Source of the DNA: Maribacter ulvicola
GTDB lineage: Bacteria; Bacteroidota; Bacteroidia; Flavobacteriales; Flavobacteriaceae
Direction: 5' to 3'
Assembly (NCBI RefSeq): GCF_900155985.1
Contig: NZ_FTMA01000012.1
Span: 1 to 64,000 of the forward strand
Length of the DNA: 64,000 nt
Numbering within the stretch: position 1 is the first letter of the stretch; every line of letters starts with the position of its first letter. The position numbers and the translations under genes were made by a program. Below, piece by piece: positions 53,865-63,122 of this stretch. Below the pieces are notes generated by a model. That model was not told the origin of the DNA and searched no databases. It saw only the letters and a list, made by a program, of their open reading frames with translations.

Positions 53865-54932
53865 ATGGCTCACAATATTAAGCCGGGCGTTGCTACCGGG
53901 GATGAAGTACAAGCAATTTTCAACTACGCAAAAGAAAAAGGTTTTGCATTACCTGCAGTAAACGTAATAGGATCAGATACTATTAATGGTGTTTTAGAGA
54001 CAGCTGCAAGTTTAAATGCCCCTGTTATCATACAATTTTCTAATGGCGGAGCTCAGTTCAATGCTGGTAAAGGTCTGTCAAATGATGGTCAAAAAGCAGC
54101 TATTTTAGGTGCTGTTGCCGGAGCTAAACATGTTCATCAATTAGCGGAAGCTTATGGTGCAACTGTTATATTACATACAGATCACTGTGCAAAAAAATTA
54201 TTACCTTGGATAGATGGTCTTTTAGATGCTAGTGAAAAACATTTCGCTGAAACAGGAAAATCTTTGTTCAGCTCACATATGATCGATCTTTCTGAAGAGC
54301 CTTTAGAAGAGAATATAGAAATATGTAAAGGGTACTTAGAGCGCATGAGCAAAATGAACATGACGCTAGAAATTGAACTAGGTATCACAGGTGGTGAAGA
54401 AGATGGTGTTGATAATTCTGATGTAGATGATTCTAAGTTATACACACAACCAGAAGAAGTAGCATATGCTTATGAAGAGCTTTCTAAAGTTAGCCCTAAA
54501 TTTACTATCGCCGCTGCATTTGGTAATGTACACGGTGTTTACAAACCAGGTAACGTTAAATTGACACCAAAAATCCTTAAAAACTCTCAAGAGTATATTT
54601 CTGAAAAATATGGTGTTGAGCACAACCATATCGATTTTGTATTCCATGGTGGTTCTGGATCAACAGTAGAAGAAATTAGAGAAGGTATTAGCTACGGTGT
54701 TATTAAAATGAACATTGATACGGATTTACAATACGCTTTCTTAGCAGGTGTTCGTGACTATGTCCAGGACAATAAAGATTACTTACAAGCACAAATAGGT
54801 AACCCTAAAGGCGCAGACGAACCTAACAAGAAATTTTACGATCCAAGAGTTTGGTTAAGAAAAGGGGAAACTGCTTTCATAGAGCGTTTGAAAAAAACCT
54901 TTGAAGACTTAAACAATGTAAATACATTATAG
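53865..54932 (+). CDS. fbaA: Class II fructose-bisphosphate aldolase
   Basis: 355 residues, zinc-dependent aldolase (class IIA) of glycolysis and gluconeogenesis. Zinc and substrate motifs: VILHTDHCAKKLLPWIDGLL, LEIELGITGGEEDGVDN, FGNVHGVYKPGNVKL, DFVFHGGSGSTVEEI and GVIKMNIDTDLQYAF. Normal length. It is 12 bases before accD, so the two are likely co-transcribed, coupling glycolysis and fatty acid synthesis in the same transcript. Confidence 0.97.
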   Translation: MAHNIKPGVATGDEVQAIFNYAKEKGFALPAVNVIGSDTINGVLETAASLNAPVIIQFSNGGAQFNAGKGLSNDGQKAAILGAVAGAKHVHQLAEAYGATVILHTDHCAKKLLPWIDGLLDASEKHFAETGKSLFSSHMIDLSEEPLEENIEICKGYLERMSKMNMTLEIELGITGGEEDGVDNSDVDDSKLYTQPEEVAYAYEELSKVSPKFTIAAAFGNVHGVYKPGNVKLTPKILKNSQEYISEKYGVEHNHIDFVFHGGSGSTVEEIREGISYGVIKMNIDTDLQYAFLAGVRDYVQDNKDYLQAQIGNPKGADEPNKKFYDPRVWLRKGETAFIERLKKTFEDLNNVNTL

Positions 54933-54944
54933 GACAACCAAAAA

Positions 54945-55829
54945 ATGGATGAAATGACGGCTTGGTTTAAAAGAAAAGAAAAAGGTATTCAAACCTCTAC
55001 AGAGGAAAAAAAAGACACACCTAAAGGCCTGTGGTACAAATCACCAACAGGTAAAATAGTGGAGTCTGACGATCTTGCAAAAAACTTTTATGTAAGTCCG
55101 GAAGATGATTATCACGTAAGAATTGGCAGTAAGGAGTATTTTGAAATTTTGTTCGATAACAATAAGTTTACGGAACTTGACGCCAACCTTAGTTCTAAAG
55201 ATCCTTTAAAATTTGAGGATACCAAGAAATATAGTGAGCGTTTAAAAGCGGCACAGAAAAAAACCGGACTTAAAGATGCTGTGAGAACAGGATACGGAAA
55301 GTCGTACGGTAAAGACATTGTTATCTGCTGTATGGATTTTAAATTCATTGGCGGTTCTATGGGTAGTGTCGTTGGTGAGAAAATTGCACGCGGCATAGAC
55401 TATGCTATTAAAAAGAAAGCACCATTTATGATGATTTCTAAGTCTGGTGGAGCTCGTATGATGGAGGCAGCGCTTTCGTTAATGCAACTAGCAAAAACAT
55501 CAGCTAAATTAGCTCAGTTATCTGAAGCTGGCTTACCATATATCTCTTTATGTACCGATCCTACAACTGGCGGTACTACCGCATCATATGCCATGCTTGG
55601 TGATATTAATATTGCTGAGCCAGGAGCATTGATCGGTTTTGCCGGACCAAGAATTGTAAAAGATACTACAGGTAAAGATCTGCCCGAAGGTTTTCAGTCC
55701 TCTGAATTTTTATTGGAACACGGATTTTTAGATTTCATTTCACATAGAAGAGATTTAAAGAAAAAAGTGAACCTATATATTGACTTAATTCAGAACAATC
55801 CTGTAAGAGCTGAAAAAGCTACAGCGTAA
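54945..55829 (+). CDS. accD: Acetyl-CoA carboxylase carboxyltransferase subunit beta, zinc-ribbon degenerate
   Basis: 294 residues. It forms the carboxyltransferase with AccA and makes malonyl-CoA for fatty acid synthesis. Signatures: [60 protein letters not shown] and [14 protein letters not shown]. The N-terminus [17 protein letters not shown] and [20 protein letters not shown] correspond to the zinc-ribbon region, but none of the four ribbon cysteines (CxxC...CxxC in E. coli AccD) is present. From memory, other Flavobacteria also lack them. An ATG at 54954 is an alternative start. Confidence 0.95.
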   Translation: MDEMTAWFKRKEKGIQTSTEEKKDTPKGLWYKSPTGKIVESDDLAKNFYVSPEDDYHVRIGSKEYFEILFDNNKFTELDANLSSKDPLKFEDTKKYSERLKAAQKKTGLKDAVRTGYGKSYGKDIVICCMDFKFIGGSMGSVVGEKIARGIDYAIKKKAPFMMISKSGGARMMEAALSLMQLAKTSAKLAQLSEAGLPYISLCTDPTTGGTTASYAMLGDINIAEPGALIGFAGPRIVKDTTGKDLPEGFQSSEFLLEHGFLDFISHRRDLKKKVNLYIDLIQNNPVRAEKATA

Positions 55830-55888
55830 AATCATTAGTTTTCATCATACTATCTTTTTGGTTTTTATACTATATTAAAGATAAAGAA

Positions 55889-55928
55889 AAAGTGCTCGTC
55901 GAAGAATTTAGATTCGACGAGCATTTTT
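55889..55928 (+). terminator. Terminator of fbaA-accD
   Basis: An 11-base perfect stem (TGCTCGTCGAA and complement) with a 9-base loop, flanked by A and T runs, 60 bases past the accD stop. Confidence 0.82.
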
Positions 55929-56348
55929 AATTTTAATGCACAGGTTTATGTAGGTAAGCATATAAAGGGAACCAAACCCATACACCATTAACACTATAAT
56001 TTCAAGTTTAGATATAGGATGTAATCAATATGCAGATTGGCGGCAAATACATAGATGTAAAAGGATATCTTATTTATAGTAGAGTTTTAACCTATAGCCA
56101 CGTTAAAGAGCAAGTATCTACAAAATCAAGGAGCAACAATCAACTAGATCGTACCACAGAATTTTACATATGAATATTACTGGTTATTCAACTGCAGTTC
56201 TAAAAGGCTCTATTAATACTGACTTTTCTACTAATGAATTGAACGCTGAATTTGCCAAAGGTTTAGAGAACGTAGAACCCTTACCAAATGGTTGTGCTTT
56301 TTGAAATTAAATTATCAATATTTAAATTCAACATTTCAAAAAATACCT

Positions 56349-56356
56349 TACCTTTG
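56349..56356 (+). promoter_or_regulatory. -7 promoter element of rpsO (TACCTTTG)
   Basis: An exact TAnnTTTG. Transcription would start near 56363, so the rpsO leader is about 48 bases and begins with a small hairpin (TGATTGA/TCAATCA, 56362-56378). Confidence 0.5.
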
Positions 56357-56410
56357 CGGCTTGATTGAAAATCAATCACGTACATAAAAATCATTTAAAA
56401 TAATATTGGA

Positions 56411-56680
56411 ATGTATTTATCAAAAGAAGTAAAAGCTGAAATTTTTAAAAAACACGGCGGTAGCGAAACAAACACTGGTTCTACAGAAGGACAAATTGCT
56501 TTGTTTACACACAGAATTAATCACTTAACTGGTCACTTAAAAAAGAACCATAAAGATTACAATACTGAGCGTTCACTAGTAAAGCTCGTAGGTAAGAGAA
56601 GAAGTCTTCTTGATTACATGATTAAAAATGATATTGTAAAATACAGAGAGCTAATTAAAGAGCTAGGTATTAGAAAATAA
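56411..56680 (+). CDS. rpsO: Ribosomal protein S15
   Basis: 89 residues, normal length. TGSTEGQIALFTHRINHLTG and LVGKRRSLLDYMIKNDIVKY are the family core that binds 16S rRNA. A terminator follows and then pnp, the rpsO-pnp order known from many bacteria. S15 autoregulates in some species through its leader; whether the hairpin at 56362-56378 is involved is unknown. Confidence 0.98.
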   Translation: MYLSKEVKAEIFKKHGGSETNTGSTEGQIALFTHRINHLTGHLKKNHKDYNTERSLVKLVGKRRSLLDYMIKNDIVKYRELIKELGIRK

Positions 56681-56686
56681 TATTGC

Positions 56687-56716
56687 AAAAGGGGATAGTT
56701 TAGCTATCCCCTTTTT
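56687..56716 (+). terminator. Terminator of rpsO
   Basis: An 8-base stem (GGGGATAG and complement), with A and T runs extending it to 12, followed by a T run, 7 bases past the stop. Confidence 0.85.
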
Positions 56717-56790
56717 TAATACTCCTGCCTTAGGAGTTTAAGCCAAACATATTGGCAAAGGTGAATAAAAAGCTACACACGGTTTTTCAT

Positions 56791-56876
56791 TGGTCAACAC
56801 AACAACACAACAACTCCGACCAGAGAAATTTCAGTCGGAAAGACCATTGTTTAACAAATTTGCACGATGCAAATTT
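56791..56876 (+). promoter_or_regulatory. Structured leader of pnp
   Basis: Two possible RNA structures precede pnp. The first pairs TGGTC (56791) with GACCA (56842) and, nested, TCCGAC (56815) with GTCGGA (56834). The second is a perfect 9-base stem AAATTTGCA/TGCAAATTT with a CGA loop (56856-56876), ending 12 bases before the ATG. PNPase autocontrols its own leader in E. coli; the same role here is inference. Confidence 0.5.
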
Positions 56877-56888
56877 TAATCGAATTTT

Positions 56889-59105
56889 ATGATTCCAAAA
56901 GTATTTAAAGAGGTCATAGACCTTGGTGACGGTAGAGAAATTTCTATTGAAACCGGAAAATTGGCAAAACAGGCACACGGATCTGTTGTTGTTCAATCTG
57001 GAAAATGTATGTTATTATGTACAGTTGTTTCCAATTACAAACAAAGTGATGTGGACTTTCTTCCACTAACGGTAGATTACCGTGAAAAATTTGCTGCTGC
57101 AGGTCGTTACCCTGGTGGTTTCTTCAAAAGAGAAGCAAGACCAAGTGACGGTGAAGTTTTGACTATGCGTTTGGTGGATCGTGTTTTACGTCCGTTATTC
57201 CCTAAAGATTATCACTCAGAAACTCAGGTGATGATTCAATTAATGTCTCATGATGATGATGTTATGCCAGATGCAATGGCAGGTTTAGCTGCTTCTGCCG
57301 CTATTCAGTTATCAGATTTCCCTTTTGAATGTGCTATCTCTGAAGCTAGAGTTGGTCGTATAAACGGTGAATTCGTTATTAACCCTACTCGTGCTCAATT
57401 ATTAGAGTCTGACATTGATATGATGATCGGTGCTTCTGCTGATTCTGTAATGATGGTTGAAGGTGAGATGGATGAGATTTCTGAAGAAGAAATGACCGAA
57501 GCTATTAAGTTTGCTCATGAAGCTATTAAGGTTCAATGTGCTGCTCAAGAAGCTTTAGCGAAAGCTTTCGGTAAAAAAGATGTACGTGAGTACGAACCAG
57601 AACGTGAAGATGCTGATTTAGCTAAGAAAATTCATGACATGGCTTACGATAAAGTATATGCTGTTGCTCAAGCAGGTTCTGCAAAACATGAGCGTAGCGC
57701 TGCTTTTGGCGAAATCAAAGAAGAAATTAAAGCTTCTTTCTCTGAAGAAGAGCAAGCTGATTTTGGCGGATTAATTTCTAAATACTACAGCAAAGCTGAA
57801 AAAGCGGCTGTACGTGACTTAACATTGAACGAAGGTTTACGTTTAGATGGTCGTAAGACTGATGAGATCAGACCAATTTGGTGCGAGGTAAACTATTTAC
57901 CTTCTACACACGGTTCTTCTATCTTTACTCGTGGAGAAACTCAAGCTTTAGCTACAGTTACTTTAGGTACAAGTAGAGAAGCAAACCAAATAGATATGCC
58001 ATCTTACGAAGGTGAAGAACGTTTCTATTTACACTATAACTTCCCTCCTTTTTCAACTGGTGAAGCAAGACCTATTCGTGGAACATCTCGTAGAGAGGTT
58101 GGTCATGGTAACTTGGCTCAACGCGCATTGAAAGGAATGGTTCCTGAAGATTGTCCTTACACAGTACGTGTAGTTTCTGAGATTTTAGAATCTAACGGTT
58201 CTTCTTCTATGGCTACTGTTTGTGCTGGTACAATGGCGATGATGGATGCCGGTGTTCAATTGAAAAAGCCAGTATCAGGTATTGCAATGGGATTAATTTC
58301 TGATGCTGATTCTGGAAAATACGCTGTTCTTTCTGATATCTTAGGTGATGAAGATCACTTAGGTGATATGGACTTTAAAGTAACCGGTACTGCAGATGGT
58401 ATTACAGCTTGCCAAATGGATATTAAAGTAAAAGGTCTTTCTTATGAGATTCTTGTTAATGCTTTAAAACAAGCTCGTGATGGTCGTTTACACATCTTAG
58501 GGAAAATTACCGAAACTATTTCTACCCCTAACAATGATGTTAAAGATCATGCACCAACAATGGTATCTAGACGTGTTCCTAATGAATTCATTGGAGCATT
58601 AATTGGTCCTGGAGGAAAAGTGATTCAAGAAATGCAAAAAGAGACGGAAACTACTATCGTTATAAACGAAGATCCTGTTACTGAAGAAGGTATTGTTGAG
58701 ATCTTAGGTGTTGGTAGAAAAGGTATTGATGCTGTTATGGCAAAAATAGACTCGATCTTATTCAAACCAGAAGTTGGTAGCGTTTACGAAGTAAAAGTTA
58801 TTAAAATGCTTGATTTTGGTGCAGTTGTAGAATATATGGATGCTCCTGGTAATGAAGTTTTATTGCACGTAAGCGAATTAGCTTGGGAACGTACAGAAAA
58901 TGTTGCCGATGTTGTAAACATGGGCGATGTGTTTGATGTTAAGTATTTCGGCATAGACAAACGTACGCGTAAAGAGAAAGTTTCTCGTAAAGCGCTTTTA
59001 CCTAAACCAGAAGGTTTTGTTGAAAGACCACCTCGTGACGATAAAAGAAGAGATGACCGTCGTGGAAACGATCGTAATCGCGATAGAAAACCAAAAAGAG
59101 ATTAG
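56889..59105 (+). CDS. pnp: Polyribonucleotide nucleotidyltransferase
   Basis: 738 residues, 3'-5' phosphorolytic exoribonuclease. Two RNase PH domains: first with [20 protein letters not shown], second with [20 protein letters not shown] and [20 protein letters not shown]. The KH domain has [16 protein letters not shown] and the S1 domain [21 protein letters not shown] basic, arginine/aspartate-rich tail of about 30 residues ends the protein ([19 protein letters not shown]). Part of RNA decay. Confidence 0.98.
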   Translation: MIPKVFKEVIDLGDGREISIETGKLAKQAHGSVVVQSGKCMLLCTVVSNYKQSDVDFLPLTVDYREKFAAAGRYPGGFFKREARPSDGEVLTMRLVDRVLRPLFPKDYHSETQVMIQLMSHDDDVMPDAMAGLAASAAIQLSDFPFECAISEARVGRINGEFVINPTRAQLLESDIDMMIGASADSVMMVEGEMDEISEEEMTEAIKFAHEAIKVQCAAQEALAKAFGKKDVREYEPEREDADLAKKIHDMAYDKVYAVAQAGSAKHERSAAFGEIKEEIKASFSEEEQADFGGLISKYYSKAEKAAVRDLTLNEGLRLDGRKTDEIRPIWCEVNYLPSTHGSSIFTRGETQALATVTLGTSREANQIDMPSYEGEERFYLHYNFPPFSTGEARPIRGTSRREVGHGNLAQRALKGMVPEDCPYTVRVVSEILESNGSSSMATVCAGTMAMMDAGVQLKKPVSGIAMGLISDADSGKYAVLSDILGDEDHLGDMDFKVTGTADGITACQMDIKVKGLSYEILVNALKQARDGRLHILGKITETISTPNNDVKDHAPTMVSRRVPNEFIGALIGPGGKVIQEMQKETETTIVINEDPVTEEGIVEILGVGRKGIDAVMAKIDSILFKPEVGSVYEVKVIKMLDFGAVVEYMDAPGNEVLLHVSELAWERTENVADVVNMGDVFDVKYFGIDKRTRKEKVSRKALLPKPEGFVERPPRDDKRRDDRRGNDRNRDRKPKRD

Positions 59106-59126
59106 TACTCTTGTAAGTTTACTCTT

Positions 59127-59158
59127 AAAGCCTCGACTAATTGATCGAGGCTTTTTTT
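59127..59158 (+). terminator. Terminator of pnp
   Basis: A 10-base stem (AAAGCCTCGA and complement) with an 8-base loop and a run of T, 22 bases past the pnp stop. Confidence 0.87.
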
Positions 59159-59265
59159 ATGTAATTCAACGGAAAAACAAACTTTTTTTTATGGAATTGT
59201 AACATTCGGAAGTTTTTTACGTATAAGTATATGCAGTCTATGCAAATTGAACTTAATTTATTTTA

Positions 59266-60129
59266 ATGAGACAGCTTAAGATTACAAAACAGGTCACCAA
59301 TAGAGAGACCGCATCTTTGGACAAGTACTTACAAGAAATTGGAAAAGTGGACTTGATTACCGCTGATGAAGAAGTAGAGTTGGCACAACGCATCAAGGCA
59401 GGCGACCAGATCGCTCTTGAAAAACTTACCAAAGCCAACCTCAGATTCGTGGTGTCAGTTGCCAAGCAGTACCAAAACCAAGGCCTTACTTTACCGGATT
59501 TGATTAACGAGGGTAACCTTGGCCTTATCAAAGCCGCACAGCGTTTTGACGAAACGCGGGGATTTAAATTTATCTCCTACGCCGTATGGTGGATCCGTCA
59601 ATCTATATTACAAGCTTTGGCAGAACAATCTCGTATTGTTCGTTTGCCATTGAACAAAATTGGTTCTATCAACAAGATCAATAAAACTTTTGCCTTCCTT
59701 GAGCAAGCGCATGAAAGAATGCCTTCTCCTGAAGAAATTGCAAAAGAATTGGATATGACTGTTGACGACGTTAAACAATCATTGAAAAACTCAGGTAGAC
59801 ACGTATCTATGGATGCGCCACTTATCGATGGTGAAGATTCTAACCTTTATGATGTACTTCGTAGTGGTGAGTCTCCAAATCCGGATAGAGAATTATTACA
59901 TGATTCTTTACGTACAGAAATTGAGCGTGCTTTAGAAACATTAACGCCGCGTGAAGCAGACGTTATTCGTTTATATTTTGGTCTTGCCAACCAGCACTCC
60001 ATGACCTTAGAGGAAATTGGTGAAACTTTTGATCTTACAAGAGAAAGAGTTCGTCAAATTAAAGAAAAAGCAATTAGACGTTTAAAGCATACTTCTAGAA
60101 GTAAAATATTAAAAACGTATTTGGGTTAA
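59266..60129 (+). CDS. rpoD: Primary sigma factor RpoD/SigA
   Basis: 287 residues, the short Bacteroidota housekeeping sigma that lacks the long region 1.1 of proteobacterial RpoD. Region 1.2 ([20 protein letters not shown]), region 2 ([20 protein letters not shown] and [20 protein letters not shown]), region 3 ([20 protein letters not shown]) and region 4 ([20 protein letters not shown]) are complete. It recognises the -33 TTG and -7 TAnnTTTG elements noted in this window. A terminator lies about 130 bases downstream. Confidence 0.97.
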   Translation: MRQLKITKQVTNRETASLDKYLQEIGKVDLITADEEVELAQRIKAGDQIALEKLTKANLRFVVSVAKQYQNQGLTLPDLINEGNLGLIKAAQRFDETRGFKFISYAVWWIRQSILQALAEQSRIVRLPLNKIGSINKINKTFAFLEQAHERMPSPEEIAKELDMTVDDVKQSLKNSGRHVSMDAPLIDGEDSNLYDVLRSGESPNPDRELLHDSLRTEIERALETLTPREADVIRLYFGLANQHSMTLEEIGETFDLTRERVRQIKEKAIRRLKHTSRSKILKTYLG

Positions 60130-60257
60130 AAATCCTAAGCGTTCAAGCTACAAAAATTACACGTTAAATATTTCCTAAATTGGTAATATGGTATATTAAT
60201 TGTAATTTTAACGATAACAACAGTTTATCATGACTGTTCGTTTTTTGATTGATGAAT

Positions 60258-60285
60258 AAACTCCGGCTGATTACCGGAGTTTTTT
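60258..60285 (+). terminator. Terminator downstream of rpoD
   Basis: A 9-base stem (AAACTCCGG and complement) with a 7-base loop and a run of T. It follows the rpoD stop by about 130 bases, giving a fairly long 3' untranslated region. Confidence 0.8.
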
Positions 60286-60382
60286 CATTTTTAATAGTTT
60301 CACTATTCTTTACTTAGCTAAGATCAAACCTTTATCACTCCCTAAAATTCTTTTTTTACCTTAGAGGATCCTCATTATTTCA

Positions 60383-62365
60383 CTGAAATACCCAGTACTA
60401 ATTCTAATAGTTTTCATGCGCTTTAATTCCTGTAAAAACCGTAAAATAATAGCTAATTCTGACAGCTACCCTACGCCTGCTAACGAAAATCTATGGCCAC
60501 AATACAGTAAAGATTCTACCCTATTTAAACTATGGTCTCCCAATGCAGAAAAAGTAATCTTAAGGCTTTTTAGGACGGGCAACGACTCTGAGTCTTACGT
60601 AAGTCATTCTCTAAACAAGATTAACCAAGGTATTTGGCAAATTTCCGTAACTGGAGATTTGAACGGAACCTATTATACATTTCAAGTAAAAGAGCCTGAT
60701 AAGTGGTTAAATGAAACACCCGGGATTTACGCAAAAGCAGTTGGTGTAAACGGAAATAGAGCTATGGTAATTGATATGAAAGGTACCAACCCAAAGGACT
60801 GGCAGGATGATTTTTTTCCAATTTTAAATTACCCAAACGAAGCTATCATCTATGAACTACATGTACGGGACATGACAATTCATCCGCAATCTGGCTCCGC
60901 TATGCCAGGCACTTACTTAGGTTTGGTTGAAACTGGAACCACAGGTCCTAATAAAATTGCTACCGGCATAGATCATTTAAAAGAATTAGGTATTACACAT
61001 GTGCATCTTTTACCCACTTTTGACCACTACGCTATTGACGAAGCAAACTTAAATACTCCACAATTTAATTGGGGGTACGACCCACAAAATTATAATGTTC
61101 CTGAAGGCTCTTTTTCCTCTGACCCCTTTAATGCTGAAGTACGAATTAAAGAGTTTAAACAAATGGTAAAGATTTTTCATGATAATGGTATTGGCGTTAT
61201 TTTAGATGCTGCTTATAACCACACCGGTAAAACAGAAGAATCGAATTTCAATTTAGAAGTATCTGGCTATTATTACCGACATTGGGAAGATGGCTCTTAT
61301 TCAAATGCCGCTGCGTGTGGTAATGAAACTGCCTCTGAGCGTACAATGATGCGTAAATTTATGATCGAGTCTGTTTTATACTGGACGAAAGAATATCATA
61401 TTGATGGATTTCGGTTTGACCTTATGGGTATTCATGATATTGAAACCATGAACAAACTGTCTGATGCTGTTCTTGAAATAAATTCTAATGCCTTACTTTA
61501 TGGTGAAGGATGGACCGCCAAAGATTCTCCCTTACCAGTAGAAAAACGAGCTCTTAAAAAACATACGCAGCAATTACCAAAAATTGCAGCTTTCAATGAT
61601 GATTTACGTGACGGACTAAAAGGTTCTGTTTTCCACGATAATAGTTTAGGATTTGTAAGTGGCGCTATGCATACTGCGGAGTCTATTAAATTTGGAATTG
61701 TTGGTGCCATTCATCATCCCCAAATTAATTATGCCCATGTAAATTATTCCAACACTCCCTGGACTACCAAACCATGGCAATCTATAAACTATGCATCTTG
61801 CCATGATAACCATACCCTTTTTGATAAACTACAAATATCAAGGACCAATGTTGATTTAGATACTATAATTGCTATGGATAAGTTGGCGAACGCCATAGTA
61901 TTGACCTCTCAAGGAACACCTTTTCTACATGCAGGTTCAGAAATGCTACGTACTAAATATGGCGAACACAATTCCTATAAATCTCCAGATAGTATCAACC
62001 AAATAAATTGGAATTGGAAAAATGACCATACAGAAGTTTTTGACTATTATAAAAATTTAATTAAACTAAGAAAAGAACACCCTGCATTTCATATGACATC
62101 AGAATCAGATGTACGTAAACATTTAAAATTTCAAAAAACTAACGACGTTCTGGTTTCTTTTACATTAGTAGATCATGCCAATAATGATAATTGGAAGAAT
62201 ATTTTAGTAATCTACAACGCATCAAACGAAAAAATAGATTTTAAAATTGAAGGAGTTTGGCATGAAGCGGTTTCTGGTAGTACCTTTGACCTTAAAGGTT
62301 CTCGTGTTTTAAAAAGTGTTATTGACGTTCCGGCATTATCCATGTATATCGTATTTCAAAAATAA
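60383..62365 (+). CDS. pulA: Type I pullulanase (GH13), likely lipoprotein with non-ATG start
   Basis: CBM48 region (residues about 40-120 from the ATG at 60416) then the GH13_14 catalytic domain. Nucleophile Asp335 in DGFRFDLMG, acid/base Glu364 in LLYGEGW, and FNWGYDPQNYNVPEGSF, which is the pullulanase YNWGYDP signature. It debranches alpha-1,6 bonds. The first ATG (60416) gives no signal, only NSCKN after MRF. Reading in frame from a CTG at 60383 adds KYPVLILIVF, making a proper lipoprotein signal with Cys as lipobox; ATT codons at 60374 and 60377 are other options. I give the CTG, with the ATG as alternative. Confidence 0.88.
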   Translation: MKYPVLILIVFMRFNSCKNRKIIANSDSYPTPANENLWPQYSKDSTLFKLWSPNAEKVILRLFRTGNDSESYVSHSLNKINQGIWQISVTGDLNGTYYTFQVKEPDKWLNETPGIYAKAVGVNGNRAMVIDMKGTNPKDWQDDFFPILNYPNEAIIYELHVRDMTIHPQSGSAMPGTYLGLVETGTTGPNKIATGIDHLKELGITHVHLLPTFDHYAIDEANLNTPQFNWGYDPQNYNVPEGSFSSDPFNAEVRIKEFKQMVKIFHDNGIGVILDAAYNHTGKTEESNFNLEVSGYYYRHWEDGSYSNAAACGNETASERTMMRKFMIESVLYWTKEYHIDGFRFDLMGIHDIETMNKLSDAVLEINSNALLYGEGWTAKDSPLPVEKRALKKHTQQLPKIAAFNDDLRDGLKGSVFHDNSLGFVSGAMHTAESIKFGIVGAIHHPQINYAHVNYSNTPWTTKPWQSINYASCHDNHTLFDKLQISRTNVDLDTIIAMDKLANAIVLTSQGTPFLHAGSEMLRTKYGEHNSYKSPDSINQINWNWKNDHTEVFDYYKNLIKLRKEHPAFHMTSESDVRKHLKFQKTNDVLVSFTLVDHANNDNWKNILVIYNASNEKIDFKIEGVWHEAVSGSTFDLKGSRVLKSVIDVPALSMYIVFQK

Positions 62366-62395
62366 TCGAAATTCTTACTAAATAAAAACATCATC

Positions 62396-62623
62396 ATGAG
62401 TTCAGATTCTCAACCTAACAACCCGCTTCACGGTGTAAAATTGGCAACCATTTTAGAAGAACTTACCAAAAAATATTCTTGGGAAGATTTGGCCGGTCAA
62501 ATCAATATTAATTGTTTCAAGAGTAATCCTTCCATAAAATCTAGCTTAAAATTTTTACGCAGAACACCTTGGGCACGTGAAAAAGTAGAACATTTATATC
62601 TTCAATCTTTTAAAAAACAATGA
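62396..62623 (+). CDS. VF530/DUF2132 family DNA-binding protein
   Basis: 75 residues with the conserved core [40 protein letters not shown] and REKVEHLYL. The family fold is helical and DNA-binding was suggested for the prototype VF530 of Vibrio fischeri; the biological role is unknown. Its TGA stop overlaps the trmL ATG (ATGA), so the two genes are translationally coupled. Confidence 0.9.
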   Translation: MSSDSQPNNPLHGVKLATILEELTKKYSWEDLAGQININCFKSNPSIKSSLKFLRRTPWAREKVEHLYLQSFKKQ

Positions 62624-63072
62624 GCTTCAATATTGTACTTATAGAACCAGAAATTCCAAATAATACGGGTAACATTGGCAGATTAGCACTTGGTACAGGT
62701 TCAACATTACATCTGGTAAAACCATTTGGGTTTGAACTTACCGATAAGCGCTTAAAAAGAGCGGGACTAGATTACTGGCAACATCTTAACGTTATCATGT
62801 ATGACAATATTGATGCCTTCTTTGAACAGAATAGAGACAAAAAAATGATTTTCTTTTCTGCCAACGCAACTAAAAATCATTGGGAAATTGATTTTGAAGA
62901 TGGTATGTTTTTAGTTTTCGGCAAAGAATCGGTTGGTTTGCCAAAATGCATCTTAAATAATAATGAACATCAAATAGCTAAAATTCCTTTATACAGCGAA
63001 AATATTCGTAGTTTAAATTTAGCAAATGCGGTGGCTATTTCTATTTATGAGGGTTTACGACAAATAGACTAA
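62620..63072 (+). CDS. trmL: tRNA (cytidine/uridine-34 2'-O)-methyltransferase TrmL
   Basis: 150 residues, minimal SPOUT methyltransferase. [55 protein letters not shown] and [20 protein letters not shown] are all diagnostic. It modifies the wobble position of tRNA-Leu. The small preceding gene overlaps its start by 4 bases. Confidence 0.95.
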   Translation: MSFNIVLIEPEIPNNTGNIGRLALGTGSTLHLVKPFGFELTDKRLKRAGLDYWQHLNVIMYDNIDAFFEQNRDKKMIFFSANATKNHWEIDFEDGMFLVFGKESVGLPKCILNNNEHQIAKIPLYSENIRSLNLANAVAISIYEGLRQID

Positions 63073-63122
63073 TTTTTGTTATTAGTTACTTTGTATCTTT
63101 AAAAGACCTATACAAAGAACAA

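Larger units (their letters stand above)
55830..56410. other. Intergenic region of 581 bases, two overlapping small ORFs
   Basis: After the terminator it contains a 47-residue ORF (56030-56173), and overlapping it by ATGA a 44-residue ORF (56170-56304) ending NGCAF. I recognise neither and they may be random or a frameshifted remnant. A promoter element lies at 56349, and a 7-base stem with a 3-base loop (56362-56378) is in the rpsO leader. Confidence 0.5.

Noticed and set aside
59017-59202. Small open frame across the pnp 3' end
   Set aside because: It runs over the basic tail of pnp and its terminator in another frame; no independent start signal.
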